64,000 nt of DNA from Microbacterium caowuchunii (GCF_008727755.1 NZ_CP044231.1:930001-994000), one strand, 5' to 3'. Positions 25,138 to 34,030 are shown, counted from the first letter of the stretch. The notes: generated from the sequence alone by a model not told the origin. Numbers and translations are program-made.

Positions 25138-26136
25138 TCAGAGCCAGTGCTTCTTGCGGAACACGGCGTAGAGCGTGACGCTTGTCGCCGCCATCAGCGC
25201 CACGGCGAGGGGATATCCCAGCGGCCAGTCGAGCTCCGGCATGTAGCGGAAGTTCATCCCATAGACCGTGCCCACCAGCGTCGGACCGAACAGGATCGCC
25301 GCCCAGCCGGAGATCTTCTTCACCTGCTCGTTCTGGACCAGCGCGGTGTCGGTCTGCCGCTGCGTGACCAGCGTCGCGTTCACGGTCAGGGCGTTCTCCA
25401 GGATCGACCGGAACGAGGCGATCCGGTCGGTGATCCGCAGCGAATGGTCGTGGACGTCACGCAGCGACCGCTGCAGCTCGACGTCGACGTTGTACTTGTC
25501 CCCGCCCCGGAGGAGGCTCTCCAGCATCCCGGCCAGCGGCTGGGTGGCGCGCTGGAACACGATGACCTCGCGGGACAGCTCGTAGATGCGCTGCGACAGC
25601 GCGGTGTCCCCGCCGGTGAACAGCACGTCCTCGATCTCGTCGATGTCGTTCTCGACGCCCGCCACGACGGGCTGGTACTCGTCGACGACCTGATCGAGGA
25701 TCGCGTACAGCACGGCCTCGGGGCCGAGCGCGAGCAGCTCCGGAGTCGCCTCCAGCCGCTGGCGCACGCGCGCGAGATCGGGGGACTCGGCATGGCGGAT
25801 GGTGACGATGAAGTCCGGCCCCACGAACACGTGCAGCTCCCCGAATTCGACGGATTCGGTGTCGTCCATGTAGCGGGCGGGGCGCAGGACGGCGAAGAGG
25901 ATGTCGTCGTACCGCTCGAGCTTGGACCGCTGGTGCCCCGACAGGGCGTCCTCGACCGCCAGACGGTGCAGCGAGAACTCCGCGGCGACCTGCTGGATCT
26001 CCTCCGGCGTGGGCCGGAACAGCCCGATCCACGCCATCCCGCCCCGGGACCGCATGTACTCGAAGGTCTCCTCGAGGCTGGCGGGGTTCTCGATGCGGCG
26101 GCCGGCTACATACACGGCGTTGTCGACGATGGGCAC
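25138..26136 (-). CDS. corA: CorA family divalent cation transporter
   Basis: The 332-residue protein has the large cytoplasmic N-terminal domain of CorA, the long stalk helix, and two C-terminal membrane helices with the selectivity motif YGMNF near residue 290, followed by the extracellular MPELDWPLGYP loop. It should be a pentameric Mg2+ (or Co2+) channel. The GTG start at 26136 has CACACT six bases upstream on the minus strand. The C-terminus ends in the basic RKKHWL typical of the family. Confidence 0.9.
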   Translation of the reverse strand: MPIVDNAVYVAGRRIENPASLEETFEYMRSRGGMAWIGLFRPTPEEIQQVAAEFSLHRLAVEDALSGHQRSKLERYDDILFAVLRPARYMDDTESVEFGELHVFVGPDFIVTIRHAESPDLARVRQRLEATPELLALGPEAVLYAILDQVVDEYQPVVAGVENDIDEIEDVLFTGGDTALSQRIYELSREVIVFQRATQPLAGMLESLLRGGDKYNVDVELQRSLRDVHDHSLRITDRIASFRSILENALTVNATLVTQRQTDTALVQNEQVKKISGWAAILFGPTLVGTVYGMNFRYMPELDWPLGYPLAVALMAATSVTLYAVFRKKHWL

Positions 26137-26171
26137 CCTGCCAGTGTGCCTCCCCGCGGCGGCCGCAGCGG

Positions 26172-27017
26172 TCAGGCCGCGCGCACCCGCTCGCGCCGAC
26201 GCTTGGGCGGCCACGGGATGAGCATCGAGGTGGTGCGCCGGTACTCGGCGTAGGCGGGGTACTTCGAGGCGCTGATCGACTCGGTGAAGATCGTCGAGCC
26301 GATGAACAGGACCGTCAGCAGAACGGCGCCGACGATGGACGCGTTGACCGCTCCGCCCCAGAACCCGTGCCCGGCCGCGACTGCGGCCGTCGCGCCCAGC
26401 GCGTAGAACGCCCACCACTGCGCCTGCTCGAAGAAGTAGTTCGGGTGCCGGCTCACCCGGAACAGTCCCGAGGTGACGAAGCCCGGCTCGAGGCGCCCAC
26501 CGGCGCGCTTCTTCGCCTGGTGGAAGTCCCACTGCTGCTGGTCCGCGAGGAACTCGCCCACCAGGAAGGCGAGGAACAGTGCCCCGAACGCGATGTCCCA
26601 CCCGTTCAGCGGCGCCGGGTTCTGGAACGCGACGAGCGCCGGCAGCGTGATCAGGACGAGCAGGGCGTTCTGGTAGAGCACGATGAAGAAGAGATTGAAC
26701 AGCTGGAACTGCCACGGCTTCATCCGACCGCGCAGGATCGCCCAGCGGTAGTCCTCCATGCCGGTGTAGCCGCCCCGGCGCGCGAAGTTGAAGGTCAGGC
26801 GCGCAGCCCACGCGGTGACGAGGATCGCCATGAGCAGCAGACGCCCGGCATCCTCGCCCGACGCGATGCCGGCGGCGGCGAAGATCCACACGTACACCGC
26901 CGGAACGATCGACCAGAGCCGGTCGACCCAGGAGGTGTCCTTGGTGATGAGCGACATGACCCAGCAGAACGCGCAGGCGACGCCGAACACGAGGAGAACG
27001 AGAGTCAGCGGGTCCAT
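26172..27017 (-). CDS. DUF1295 membrane enzyme (steroid 5-alpha-reductase-like)
   Basis: The 281-residue protein has seven or more membrane segments and the C-terminal SRHPNYFFEQAQWW motif plus a YRRTTSMLIPWPP ending, as in DUF1295/steroid 5-alpha reductase-like and ICMT-type enzymes. These bind NADPH or SAM near the membrane; the substrate is not known. The ATG at 27017 is 6 nt after TATGCT on the minus strand (leaderless type); a GTG at 27023 is less likely. It lies upstream of corA, 35 nt apart. Confidence 0.85.
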   Translation of the reverse strand: MDPLTLVLLVFGVACAFCWVMSLITKDTSWVDRLWSIVPAVYVWIFAAAGIASGEDAGRLLLMAILVTAWAARLTFNFARRGGYTGMEDYRWAILRGRMKPWQFQLFNLFFIVLYQNALLVLITLPALVAFQNPAPLNGWDIAFGALFLAFLVGEFLADQQQWDFHQAKKRAGGRLEPGFVTSGLFRVSRHPNYFFEQAQWWAFYALGATAAVAAGHGFWGGAVNASIVGAVLLTVLFIGSTIFTESISASKYPAYAEYRRTTSMLIPWPPKRRRERVRAA

Positions 27018-27239
27018 GCGCACAGCATAGGAGCGCAGCGGCGTCGGCGGGGCGCACGGCCGAAACCACCTCCCAATCCGCGCCGTACCGGGTAGGGGGT
27101 TGACACGCGGCCGCGGGAAGGATTGACAGGGGCTCCGAACCAGAGAAGGGTCGGGGTAACGGGCGAGTGAGAGTCGTCGTCTGCCTCATTCCACATCGGA
27201 ACGGACGATGGGTCTCCCCTGCCGGACCGGAGGCCTGCA

Positions 27240-27575
27240 ATGGGCAGATTCACCTACGACCCTCATACCGCGGTTGAGTTCGACGATCGTCTCCTCGCTC
27301 ACCTGCAGATCGTCATCGGCTCCAAGCTGCGCCGGGGGGAATGCTTCTTCTTCACCTGGAAGGACGACGTCAGCCTCGGCAGCGGGCGCAAGGTCGTCTG
27401 GATGCACCAGGGCGCCTCGCTCACCTTCAAGTTCCACGGCAGCCGCGCCCCGCGGATCAATCCGCTGTGGACGGACGCGCTCGCGAAGGCGGCGAATTCA
27501 CCCGGCGGGATGTATGTGATGCGCGAGCCGGAGCCCGACGCCGATCCGGTCGGGCAGTCCGCCCTGGTCGGATGA
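27240..27575 (+). CDS. Conserved Microbacteriaceae protein, DUF7882-type
   Basis: The 111-residue product starts MGRFTYDPHTAVEFDDR and contains CFFFTWKDDVSLGSGRK and HGSRAPRINPLW. This pattern occurs in small single-domain proteins of Microbacteriaceae that are sometimes annotated as ATP-dependent DNA ligase-associated; no enzymatic motif is visible. CCGGAGGCC lies 6-8 nt before the ATG. The 220-bp upstream region contains two TTGACA sequences (27099 and 27123 region) but no well-spaced -10 partner. Confidence 0.65.
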   Translation: MGRFTYDPHTAVEFDDRLLAHLQIVIGSKLRRGECFFFTWKDDVSLGSGRKVVWMHQGASLTFKFHGSRAPRINPLWTDALAKAANSPGGMYVMREPEPDADPVGQSALVG

Positions 27576-27613
27576 GTCACGGCCGCCAGTCCTGATGGTC
27601 GGCCGCTGGGCGG

Positions 27614-28015
27614 TCAGCGGAGACTCTCCACGAGGTCCTCGATCCGTTTCCGGATCTCGTCGCGGATCGGGCGGACGGCCTCGATGCCCTGGCCTGCGGG
27701 ATCCTCGAGCTTCCAATCCTCGTAGCGCTTTCCCGGGAAGAAAGGGCAGGCGTCGCCGCATCCCATGGTGATGACGACGTCCGAGTCCTGCACGGCCTCG
27801 GTCGTGAGAACCTTCGGCTGCTCGGCCGTGATGTCGACGCCGACCTCGGCCATGGCCGCGACGGCGACGGGGTTGATCTCTTCCGCCGGCATCGACCCGG
27901 CGGAGCGCACCTCGATCCGCTCGCCCGCCAGGTGGCGGAGGAACCCGGCCGCCATCTGGGAACGGCCGGCGTTGTGGACGCAGACGAACAGGACGGAGGG
28001 GGTGCCGGAGCTCAT
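27614..28015 (-). CDS. arsC: Arsenate reductase (LMW-PTP type)
   Basis: A 133-residue protein with the N-terminal P-loop CVHNAGRSQM (CX5R, about 11-20) and later MGCGDACPF with the two extra redox cysteines of thiol-coupled ArsC. It reduces arsenate to arsenite, using thioredoxin or mycothiol. The start overlaps the acr3 stop by ATGA, so it is translated by coupling with the arsenite exporter, the usual pairing. Confidence 0.92.
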   Translation of the reverse strand: MSSGTPSVLFVCVHNAGRSQMAAGFLRHLAGERIEVRSAGSMPAEEINPVAVAAMAEVGVDITAEQPKVLTTEAVQDSDVVITMGCGDACPFFPGKRYEDWKLEDPAGQGIEAVRPIRDEIRKRIEDLVESLR

Positions 28016-29151
28016 GGGGTGTCCTTCGGGATCGGGGGAGCAGGATGCCGGGAGGTGCCGGCCGCGACCGGTGCGTAGGGGTCCGTGTGGAACCAGGTGC
28101 GCGCCGCCCAGAGCGACACGTAGACGAGCCCGACGAGCACCGGGACCTCGATCAGGGGGCCGACCACCCCGGCGAGGGCCTGCCCGGATGCTGCGCCGAA
28201 CGCGCCGATCGCGACCGCGATCGCGAGTTCGAAGTTGTTTCCGGCGGCGGTGAAAGCCAGCGTCGAGGAGCGGGCGTAACCGAGCCCGAGGGCTTTTCCG
28301 GTCGCGAGCCCGGCCGACCACATCACGGCGAAGTAGAGCAGCAGTGGCAGGGCGATGCGGGCGACGTCCCACGGCCGCGCGGCGATCTGCTCGCCCTGCA
28401 GGGCGAACAGGAGCGCGATGGTGAACAGGAGTCCGTACAGTGCCCACGGCCCGATGCGGGGGAGGAACGTCCCCTCGTACCAGGCGCGTCCCCTCCGGCG
28501 CTCGCCGATCCACCGCGACGCGAGGCCCGCGACCAGCGGCACACCGAGGAAGATCAGCACATTGATCGCGATCTGCCCGACCGGGACGTCCAGTCCCTGG
28601 GTGTCGAGGCCGAGCCATCCCGGCAGCACCGTGAGGTAGAACCACCCCAGCAGGGAGAACGCCACCACCTGGAAGACGGAGTTGACCGCCACCAGCACCG
28701 CGGCGGCCTCGCGGTCTCCGCAGGCCAGGTCGTTCCAGATCACGACCATGGCGATGCAGCGGGCGAGGCCGACGATGATCAGCCCGGTGCGGTACTCGGG
28801 CAGGTCCGGCAGGAAGAGCCAGGCGAGGGCGAACATCACCGCGGGGCCGGCCACCCAGTTCAGCAGCAGCGAGGACAGGAGCAGGCGCTTGTCGCCGGTG
28901 ACGGCGGCGACCCGGTCGTACCGGACCTTGGCCAGCACGGGGTACATCATCACGAGGAGTCCGAGCGCGATGGGCAGGGAGATCCCGCCGATCTCCATCC
29001 GGCTGAGGGCGGTGGAGACCCACGGCACGAACCGGCCGAGCAGGAGACCCGCCACCATCGCGAGAGCGATCCATGCCGGCAGCCACCGGTCGAGCGTCGA
29101 CAGCCGTCCCGCCGCACCCGCGCGGCGCCGGGACGCGGTCGTGGTGCTCAC
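28012..29151 (-). CDS. acr3: Arsenite efflux transporter Acr3
   Basis: The 379-residue protein has ten membrane helices and the conserved Acr3 cysteine in GLARCIAMVVIWNDLACGD, with the later GNNFELAIAVAIGAFG segment, both essential for arsenite binding. It pumps arsenite out of the cell using the proton gradient. The start is the GTG at 29151, but no purine-rich site precedes it. The operon acr3-arsC lacks a recognisable arsR gene in the window; an AT-rich symmetric patch upstream (29184-29202) may hold the operator. Confidence 0.9.
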   Translation of the reverse strand: MSTTTASRRRAGAAGRLSTLDRWLPAWIALAMVAGLLLGRFVPWVSTALSRMEIGGISLPIALGLLVMMYPVLAKVRYDRVAAVTGDKRLLLSSLLLNWVAGPAVMFALAWLFLPDLPEYRTGLIIVGLARCIAMVVIWNDLACGDREAAAVLVAVNSVFQVVAFSLLGWFYLTVLPGWLGLDTQGLDVPVGQIAINVLIFLGVPLVAGLASRWIGERRRGRAWYEGTFLPRIGPWALYGLLFTIALLFALQGEQIAARPWDVARIALPLLLYFAVMWSAGLATGKALGLGYARSSTLAFTAAGNNFELAIAVAIGAFGAASGQALAGVVGPLIEVPVLVGLVYVSLWAARTWFHTDPYAPVAAGTSRHPAPPIPKDTP

Positions 29152-29183
29152 GAGCGGGGGAGGAGTCGGATGGGCATGCTCTC

Positions 29184-29202
29184 ATATTGATGAATATCGA
29201 TA
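29184..29202. promoter_or_regulatory. AT-rich operator candidate before acr3
   Basis: ATATTGAT (29184-29191) and ATATCGAT (29194-29201) form an imperfect direct repeat, and TATCGATA (29195-29202) is a perfect palindrome. Such AT-rich sequence is rare in this DNA and resembles ArsR/SmtB-type sites. It lies between acr3 and the P-type ATPase. Confidence 0.4.
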
Positions 29203-29249
29203 CGAATAGCAACCCGGCCGAACCGCCGCGGCATGGATCGCGCGCTGGG

Positions 29250-31148
29250 TCAGGCGACGGCGGACGGTGCGGCGGCCGAAGCCGTGTGCTGCGGCGCCGC
29301 CACGGTCGGCGTGGGTCCGCGGAGGGCGCGCAGCGCGTAGAGGATCGTCGCGAGATCCACGAGCTCCTGGACGAGCGCCCCCACCACGGCGGGGATCACC
29401 CCGGTCATGGCCACGAGCATGAGGCCGACGCTGAGCCCGATCCCGATCCAGATCGCCGTGAGTGCGACCGTCACGGTGTGACGCCCGATCGACACGGCGT
29501 CGACGACCTTGCTCAGCGAATCGACGACGATCACCACGTCGGCGGCGTCCCCGGCGGCGGTCGCGCCCTTCGCGCCCATCGCGATGCCGACGTCCGCGGC
29601 GGCCAGCACCGGGGCGTCGTTGACGCCGTCGCCGACCATCATGACCGGGCGCGGCTGCAGAGCCGCGGCGAGGTGCACCTTGTCCGCCGGGAGGATCTCC
29701 GCGTGCACGTCGTCGATGCCGATGTCCCGCGCGATGGCCTCCGCGGTCGGTCGCACGTCGCCGGTCAGCATCGTGATCCGGCGCACCCCGTGCGCGCGCA
29801 ACCAGGAGATGACGCCCGCGGACTCCGGCCGCACCGCATCCGCCAGCACGAGCACGCCGCCGAACCGGCCGTCGACGGCCACGTAGGCGGCGGCCTCTCC
29901 GGCGGGGAGGTCCGCCCGGACGGTGTCGGGGGCGAGGGAGCGCACGTACGCGGGCTTGCCGACCACGACGACCTTGCCGTCGATCACGGCCGTCACCCCG
30001 TTCGTGGCCACCTCGCCGGCCTCGTCGGAGGGCAGGAGGGTGAGACCGCGATCCTGCGCGGCCGTCCGGATTCCCTCGGCGAGCACGTGCGAGGAGTACT
30101 GCTCCGCGGATGCGGCGAGCCGCAGGAGCTCGGTCTCGTCGAAGCCCGCGGCGGGTCGCACCGACACCAGCTGCGGACGCCCCTGGGTGAGCGTGCCGGT
30201 CTTGTCGAAGGCCGCCGACCGGACGCGCGCGAGCTGCTCGATGACCGCGCCGCCCTTCATGATGACCCCTGCCTTGGCGGCGCGGGAGAGGCCGCCGAGG
30301 AACGCCACCGGCGCGGCGATGAGGAGCGGGCAGGGCGTCGCGAGCACGAGCACCTCGGCGAACCGGGTCGGGTCCCCCGAGACCGTCCAGGCCACGCCGG
30401 CCAGCACCAATGAGACGGCGGTGAAGGGCACGGCGAACCGGTCCGCGAGGCGCACGACCGGCGCGCGGGAGGACTGCGCCTCGCGGACCAGCGCCACGAT
30501 CTGCTGGTACTGGCTGTCGGCGCTGCGGCGGACGGCGCGGATGTGCACGGCGCGGGTGCTGTTGACCGAGCCGGAGAGCACCTCGGCGCCCGCGGCGTGG
30601 GTCACGGGCAGGCTCTCGCCGGTGAGGGAGGACTCGTCGAAGGTCCCCGATTCGCTGAGGAGCACCCCGTCGACCGGGACGACTTCCGAAGGGCGGACGA
30701 GCAGGACATCACCGATGGCGACATCGTCGACGGCCACATCCTGCACCTCGTCGCTGTCTGTGGAACGGGGGTGGACGAGGACGTGCGCGGTGCGCGGGGA
30801 CCGGTCGAGCAGTGCGGTCAGGTCGCGCTGGGCGCGGCGTGCGGCGAAGAGCTCGAGCGCTTCGCCGCCGGAGAGCATCAGCACGACGATGAGGGAGGCG
30901 ATGTACTCGCCGACGGCGAGGGTCGCGATCATCGCCACGACGGCGAGGACGTCCAGCCCCACATGCCCACGGAGGACCTCGCGGACCATGTCGACGAGCG
31001 TCCAGGCGATGTAGGCCGCCACGTAGACCGTGGCGATCCAGCGTCCGGCGACCTCGGCACCGGTGAGGTGCAGGAGGATGACCGCCGCGAGGACGAGGAT
31101 GGAAAGGGCGATGAACGCGTACCGCCAGTTGATCCGATCCCCAGTCAT
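29250..31148 (-). CDS. Heavy-metal P-type ATPase with TPC motif
   Basis: The 632-residue P1B-type ATPase has TGES at 176-179, the phosphorylation motif DKTGT at 315-319, GDGVND at 506-511 and six to eight membrane segments. The metal-binding membrane motif is TPCPL (271-275) rather than CPC or CPH, and no N-terminal heavy-metal domain with CxxC is present. Metal specificity therefore cannot be assigned; Co2+, Zn2+ or Cd2+ are possible. It precedes acr3 on the same strand, but the 98-nt gap with the operator candidate suggests separate transcription. Confidence 0.85.
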   Translation of the reverse strand: MTGDRINWRYAFIALSILVLAAVILLHLTGAEVAGRWIATVYVAAYIAWTLVDMVREVLRGHVGLDVLAVVAMIATLAVGEYIASLIVVLMLSGGEALELFAARRAQRDLTALLDRSPRTAHVLVHPRSTDSDEVQDVAVDDVAIGDVLLVRPSEVVPVDGVLLSESGTFDESSLTGESLPVTHAAGAEVLSGSVNSTRAVHIRAVRRSADSQYQQIVALVREAQSSRAPVVRLADRFAVPFTAVSLVLAGVAWTVSGDPTRFAEVLVLATPCPLLIAAPVAFLGGLSRAAKAGVIMKGGAVIEQLARVRSAAFDKTGTLTQGRPQLVSVRPAAGFDETELLRLAASAEQYSSHVLAEGIRTAAQDRGLTLLPSDEAGEVATNGVTAVIDGKVVVVGKPAYVRSLAPDTVRADLPAGEAAAYVAVDGRFGGVLVLADAVRPESAGVISWLRAHGVRRITMLTGDVRPTAEAIARDIGIDDVHAEILPADKVHLAAALQPRPVMMVGDGVNDAPVLAAADVGIAMGAKGATAAGDAADVVIVVDSLSKVVDAVSIGRHTVTVALTAIWIGIGLSVGLMLVAMTGVIPAVVGALVQELVDLATILYALRALRGPTPTVAAPQHTASAAAPSAVA

Positions 31149-31197
31149 GGGACACAGCTTGAATGATGCGCGGCGGTTGCGCCACCCGTGGAAACGA

Positions 31198-31235
31198 GCA
31201 CCGGGTCGGAGCGGAGAACCGCTCCGACCCGGTGC
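31198..31235 (-). terminator. Strong terminator of the FtsX/LolD ABC operon
   Basis: Perfect 17-bp stem, GCACCGGGTCGGAGCGG (31198-31214) with its complement (31219-31235), and a 4-nt AGAA loop, 32 nt after the ABC ATPase stop codon on the minus strand. It separates the operon from the P-type ATPase gene. There is no U-run, as is common for GC-rich actinobacteria. Confidence 0.7.
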
Positions 31236-31267
31236 GGGTCGGGTCGCGCAGGCGCGACCGTCAGGGA

Positions 31268-31963
31268 TCAGGCTGCGACGGGTTCGGCGGCCGTCAGCCG
31301 GCCGTCGATCATCTCCAGGATGCGGTCGCAGTGCTCGAGCACGTCGTGGTCGTGGGTGACCATCACGACGCCCACGCCGGCCTCACGGGCCTGCTCCGCG
31401 AGGAGCTGGACGACCTCGTGGCTGCGCTTGCGGTCGAGGGCCGCGGTGGGCTCGTCGACGAGCAGCAGCCCGGGGGAGTTCACCAGGGCGCGGGCGATGC
31501 CGACGCGCTGGCGCTCTCCGCCGGAGAGCTGGCCGGGGCGGTTGCCGGCCCGGTGGGACATGCCCACGCGGTCGAGCAGCCCGTTCACGTCCACGTTCTT
31601 GGTGTGCGCGAGTCGCGCGGCCAGTCGGAGCTGGTCGGCGGCGCTCAGCGAGGGCAGCAGGTTGCCGGACTGGAAGACGAAGCCGATGTTCCGCAGCCGG
31701 AAGGCCGCCGCGGCTCCCTTGGACAGGGTGCTGAGGTCCGTGCCCTGCACGCGGACGGTGCCGGAGTCGGGCTTCGCGAGGGCGCCGGACACCGCGAGGA
31801 GTGAGGACTTGCCCGACCCGGAGGGGCCGACGATGGCGACGAACTCGCCGCGCTGGACCCGGAGGGAGACTTCGTCGAGAGCGCGGATCTTCGCGTCCCC
31901 GTCGCCGAGCTCGAGGGTGACGTTCGCGACGTCGAGCGCGGGTGTGGTGGTGAGAGTGCTCAT
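31268..31963 (-). CDS. ABC exporter ATPase (LolD/MacB type)
   Basis: The 231-residue ATPase has Walker A GPSGSGKSS (about 46-54), signature LSGGERQRV and Walker B LLLVDEPTAALD followed by a H-loop (VTHDHDV). It pairs with the FtsX-like permease upstream, whose stop overlaps its start (ATGA), with GGGAGG inside the permease end as ribosome binding site. Such pairs extrude lipids, peptides or drugs or act mechanically; the TetR control favours an efflux role. Confidence 0.88.
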   Translation of the reverse strand: MSTLTTTPALDVANVTLELGDGDAKIRALDEVSLRVQRGEFVAIVGPSGSGKSSLLAVSGALAKPDSGTVRVQGTDLSTLSKGAAAAFRLRNIGFVFQSGNLLPSLSAADQLRLAARLAHTKNVDVNGLLDRVGMSHRAGNRPGQLSGGERQRVGIARALVNSPGLLLVDEPTAALDRKRSHEVVQLLAEQAREAGVGVVMVTHDHDVLEHCDRILEMIDGRLTAAEPVAA

Positions 31964-33102
31964 CGGTTTCCTCCCAGAGCATCGAGGGGATCGATTCGGG
32001 AGATCCGGACGACCGCGATCGCGGCGCCGATCAACCCGAGTGCGATGGTGGTGATGGAGGCGATCGCGATGGGTGCGGCCTCCAGGGCGAAGGGCATCGC
32101 GTCGGGCATCATGGCGCCGAGTCCGACACCGACGGCCACGCCGATCGCGGTGAATCCCACGAGGAGGATGGCGGCCTGGGCGAGGCTGTCGCGCAGCAGG
32201 TACCGGCTGGAGGCGCCGACGGCGCGGAGCACGGCGATGTCGTGCTTGCGCTGGATCGTCCAGACCGTGAAGAACGCTCCGACCACGAGGGCGCAGATGG
32301 CGTAGAGGAAGACCTGGATCATGCTGAGCGTGAGGGTCTCGGCCTCGTAACCGGGGGAGGCGTTGAACGCCTCGGTCTTGGTCATGGTCGTGGTGCCGGC
32401 GGCGAGGTCGGCGGCTTCGATGTCGAGTTCGGCCGCGTCATCCGTCTGGATGGCGACGACGCTCGAGTAGGGGAAGTCGAGGGCGTCGATGTCGGCGGCG
32501 GTGGGGGCGCCCTCGGGGGGCGTTCCCGCGGCGAGCAGGCGCCAGGTGTCGAGGGGGACGTAGGCGACGTCGACGTGCCCGAAGGTCGCCTGCCCCTCGG
32601 TGAACCCGATGACCGTGAGCTCGAGGCCCACGCGGTCGAGCGTCACGACGGTGCCGATCTCGACGCCGGCGTCCCGCAGGGGCTCGGAGACGATGATGCC
32701 GTCGATCTCGCCGAGGCCGGTTCCGCTGGAGACCGGGGGAGCGAGGAAACCGTCCGTCTCGACACCGAAGAGGGTGAGGTCGATCTGCTCATCGGCGTCC
32801 GTCGTGCCGTTGACGATGCTGACGCCCATCGGCTCGGCTTTCGTGACACCTGCGGTGTCCTGCCACTCGGCCAGCTGTTCGTCGTCGACGACCGAGCGGC
32901 TGAAGGCGTTGTCGGTCATCGTGCCTTCGTTGAAGGCGAAGGCGGTGGCCGGTACGGACTTCAGTCCGGAGACACCGTCGTTGACGAGACCGGAAGAGAG
33001 GCCGGAGAGCAGCACGACGAGCACCGAGATCAAGGCGATCACGACACCCATCAGCGTGAACCGGCCACGAGCGAACCGGAGTTCGCGCACAGCAAGAAAC
33101 AT
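31960..33102 (-). CDS. FtsX-like ABC permease
   Basis: The 380-residue permease has one N-terminal membrane helix (about 17-38), a large extracytoplasmic region of roughly 220 residues, and three C-terminal helices forming the FtsX domain (IQRKHDIAVLRAVGASS motif before the last pair). This topology is that of MacB/FtsX-type mechanotransmission transporters. AGGA precedes the ATG at 33102. Two TetR-type palindromes lie in the promoter region 26-67 nt upstream. Confidence 0.88.
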   Translation of the reverse strand: MFLAVRELRFARGRFTLMGVVIALISVLVVLLSGLSSGLVNDGVSGLKSVPATAFAFNEGTMTDNAFSRSVVDDEQLAEWQDTAGVTKAEPMGVSIVNGTTDADEQIDLTLFGVETDGFLAPPVSSGTGLGEIDGIIVSEPLRDAGVEIGTVVTLDRVGLELTVIGFTEGQATFGHVDVAYVPLDTWRLLAAGTPPEGAPTAADIDALDFPYSSVVAIQTDDAAELDIEAADLAAGTTTMTKTEAFNASPGYEAETLTLSMIQVFLYAICALVVGAFFTVWTIQRKHDIAVLRAVGASSRYLLRDSLAQAAILLVGFTAIGVAVGVGLGAMMPDAMPFALEAAPIAIASITTIALGLIGAAIAVVRISRIDPLDALGGNR

Positions 33103-33127
33103 GAACACGTCCTGGCGGGGATAAGGA

Positions 33128-33169
33128 TTCCGACAGTCTGTCGGAACGTTTACCGACATTCTGTCACTA
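33128..33169. promoter_or_regulatory. Doubled TetR operator of the ABC exporter
   Basis: A perfect 19-bp palindrome with 9-bp arms TTCCGACAG and CTGTCGGAA around a single T (33128-33146). A degenerate second copy, TACCGACATTCTGTCACTA (33151-33169), keeps CCGACA and CTGTC and starts 23 bp further on. Both lie in the 5' region of the ABC operon; a TAAACGT-like -10 on the minus strand falls between them. Confidence 0.75.
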
Positions 33170-33258
33170 TCTTTCCCGTGAGGCAAGCCGAGGCCGGGGG
33201 CAGCAGGGCGCGCGTGGTCGTCCGCGAGCAGGGGCGGGCTGCGCCCCCGCGGGCGGGC

Positions 33259-33321
33259 GGAGGTCCGGCGAGCCGGCGTGGAGGTCCGGCGAGCGGGCGT
33301 GGAGGTCCGGCGAGCGGGCGT
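33259..33321. repeat. 21-bp tandem repeat, three copies
   Basis: Copies at 33259-33279, 33280-33300 and 33301-33321, with unit GGAGGTCCGGCGAGCGGGCGT in the last two and one change (C for G) in the first. GGCGAGCGGGC-like cores continue up to about 33395. The array fills the gap between the ABC operon and the TetR gene and has no plausible gene. Confidence 0.85.
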
Positions 33322-33391
33322 GGAGACGGCGCCTCACGAGCGGCCCGTGCGTCGGGCGAGCGGGCCGCCGATCAGGCGAACGGGCCCCGGA

Positions 33392-33967
33392 TCAGGCGAG
33401 CAGGCCGCGCGTCAGCATCCGGTAGACGTCGCGCGCGACGGTGTGCGGATCGACGCCGTGCTGCACGAGCTGCACTCCGGAGCCGAGCAGGCCGTTGGCG
33501 AGCATCGCCGCGCGATCCGGATCCGGCACGCCGAGATCGGTGATCGCCTGGTTCATCGGGCGCAGCAGCGCGTCGTGCAGGACCATGAGGTCCTCGAACC
33601 GGGTGGGGGACAACTCGGCCTGGCGGAGCGGGGCGGCGATGTCGTGCTCGCCGTCCGCGGTCATCCGCATGGTCGCCTCGACCAGCGCCTCGAGGCGCCC
33701 CTCCGGGGTCTCGATCCCCTCGAGCGCCTCTTCGATCTCGCGGTCCCAGCGCTCGAACGCCTCGATCGCGACGGCGACGAGCAGGTCGTCCTTGGAGGGG
33801 AAGTAGTCGTAGAAGCTCGACCTCGCCATGCCCGCGCGCTCGCACACCACGCGCGGATTGATCCCGGCCAGGCCGGACTCGCGCAGCACGGACTCGGCCG
33901 CCTGCACGAGTGCCGCCCGTTGGGCGACCCGGTGCTCGGCGACGGTCGGTGCGGTGATCTTCGGCAT
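33392..33967 (-). CDS. TetR family regulator of the ABC exporter
   Basis: The 191-residue protein has an N-terminal HTH (ALVQAAESVLRESGLAGINP and VCERAGMARSSFYDYFPSKD) and a C-terminal ligand pocket. The ATG at 33967 is 6 nt after GATAAT, a leaderless signal. The gene is on the same strand and directly upstream of the ABC pair, with the doubled palindrome between them; repression of the exporter is the simplest reading. It does not overlap the operators in its own promoter. Confidence 0.85.
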   Translation of the reverse strand: MPKITAPTVAEHRVAQRAALVQAAESVLRESGLAGINPRVVCERAGMARSSFYDYFPSKDDLLVAVAIEAFERWDREIEEALEGIETPEGRLEALVEATMRMTADGEHDIAAPLRQAELSPTRFEDLMVLHDALLRPMNQAITDLGVPDPDRAAMLANGLLGSGVQLVQHGVDPHTVARDVYRMLTRGLLA

Positions 33968-34030
33968 CCCCCCATTATCTCTCCGCCCGGGACGGGCGCG
34001 TCGAGGAGGGGCCGGACCGCAAAGGGTGTC

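Noticed and set aside
27090..27160. A sigma-70 promoter with two TTGACA boxes before the gene at 27240
   Set aside because: No -10 hexamer at 16-18 bp from either box could be identified with confidence.
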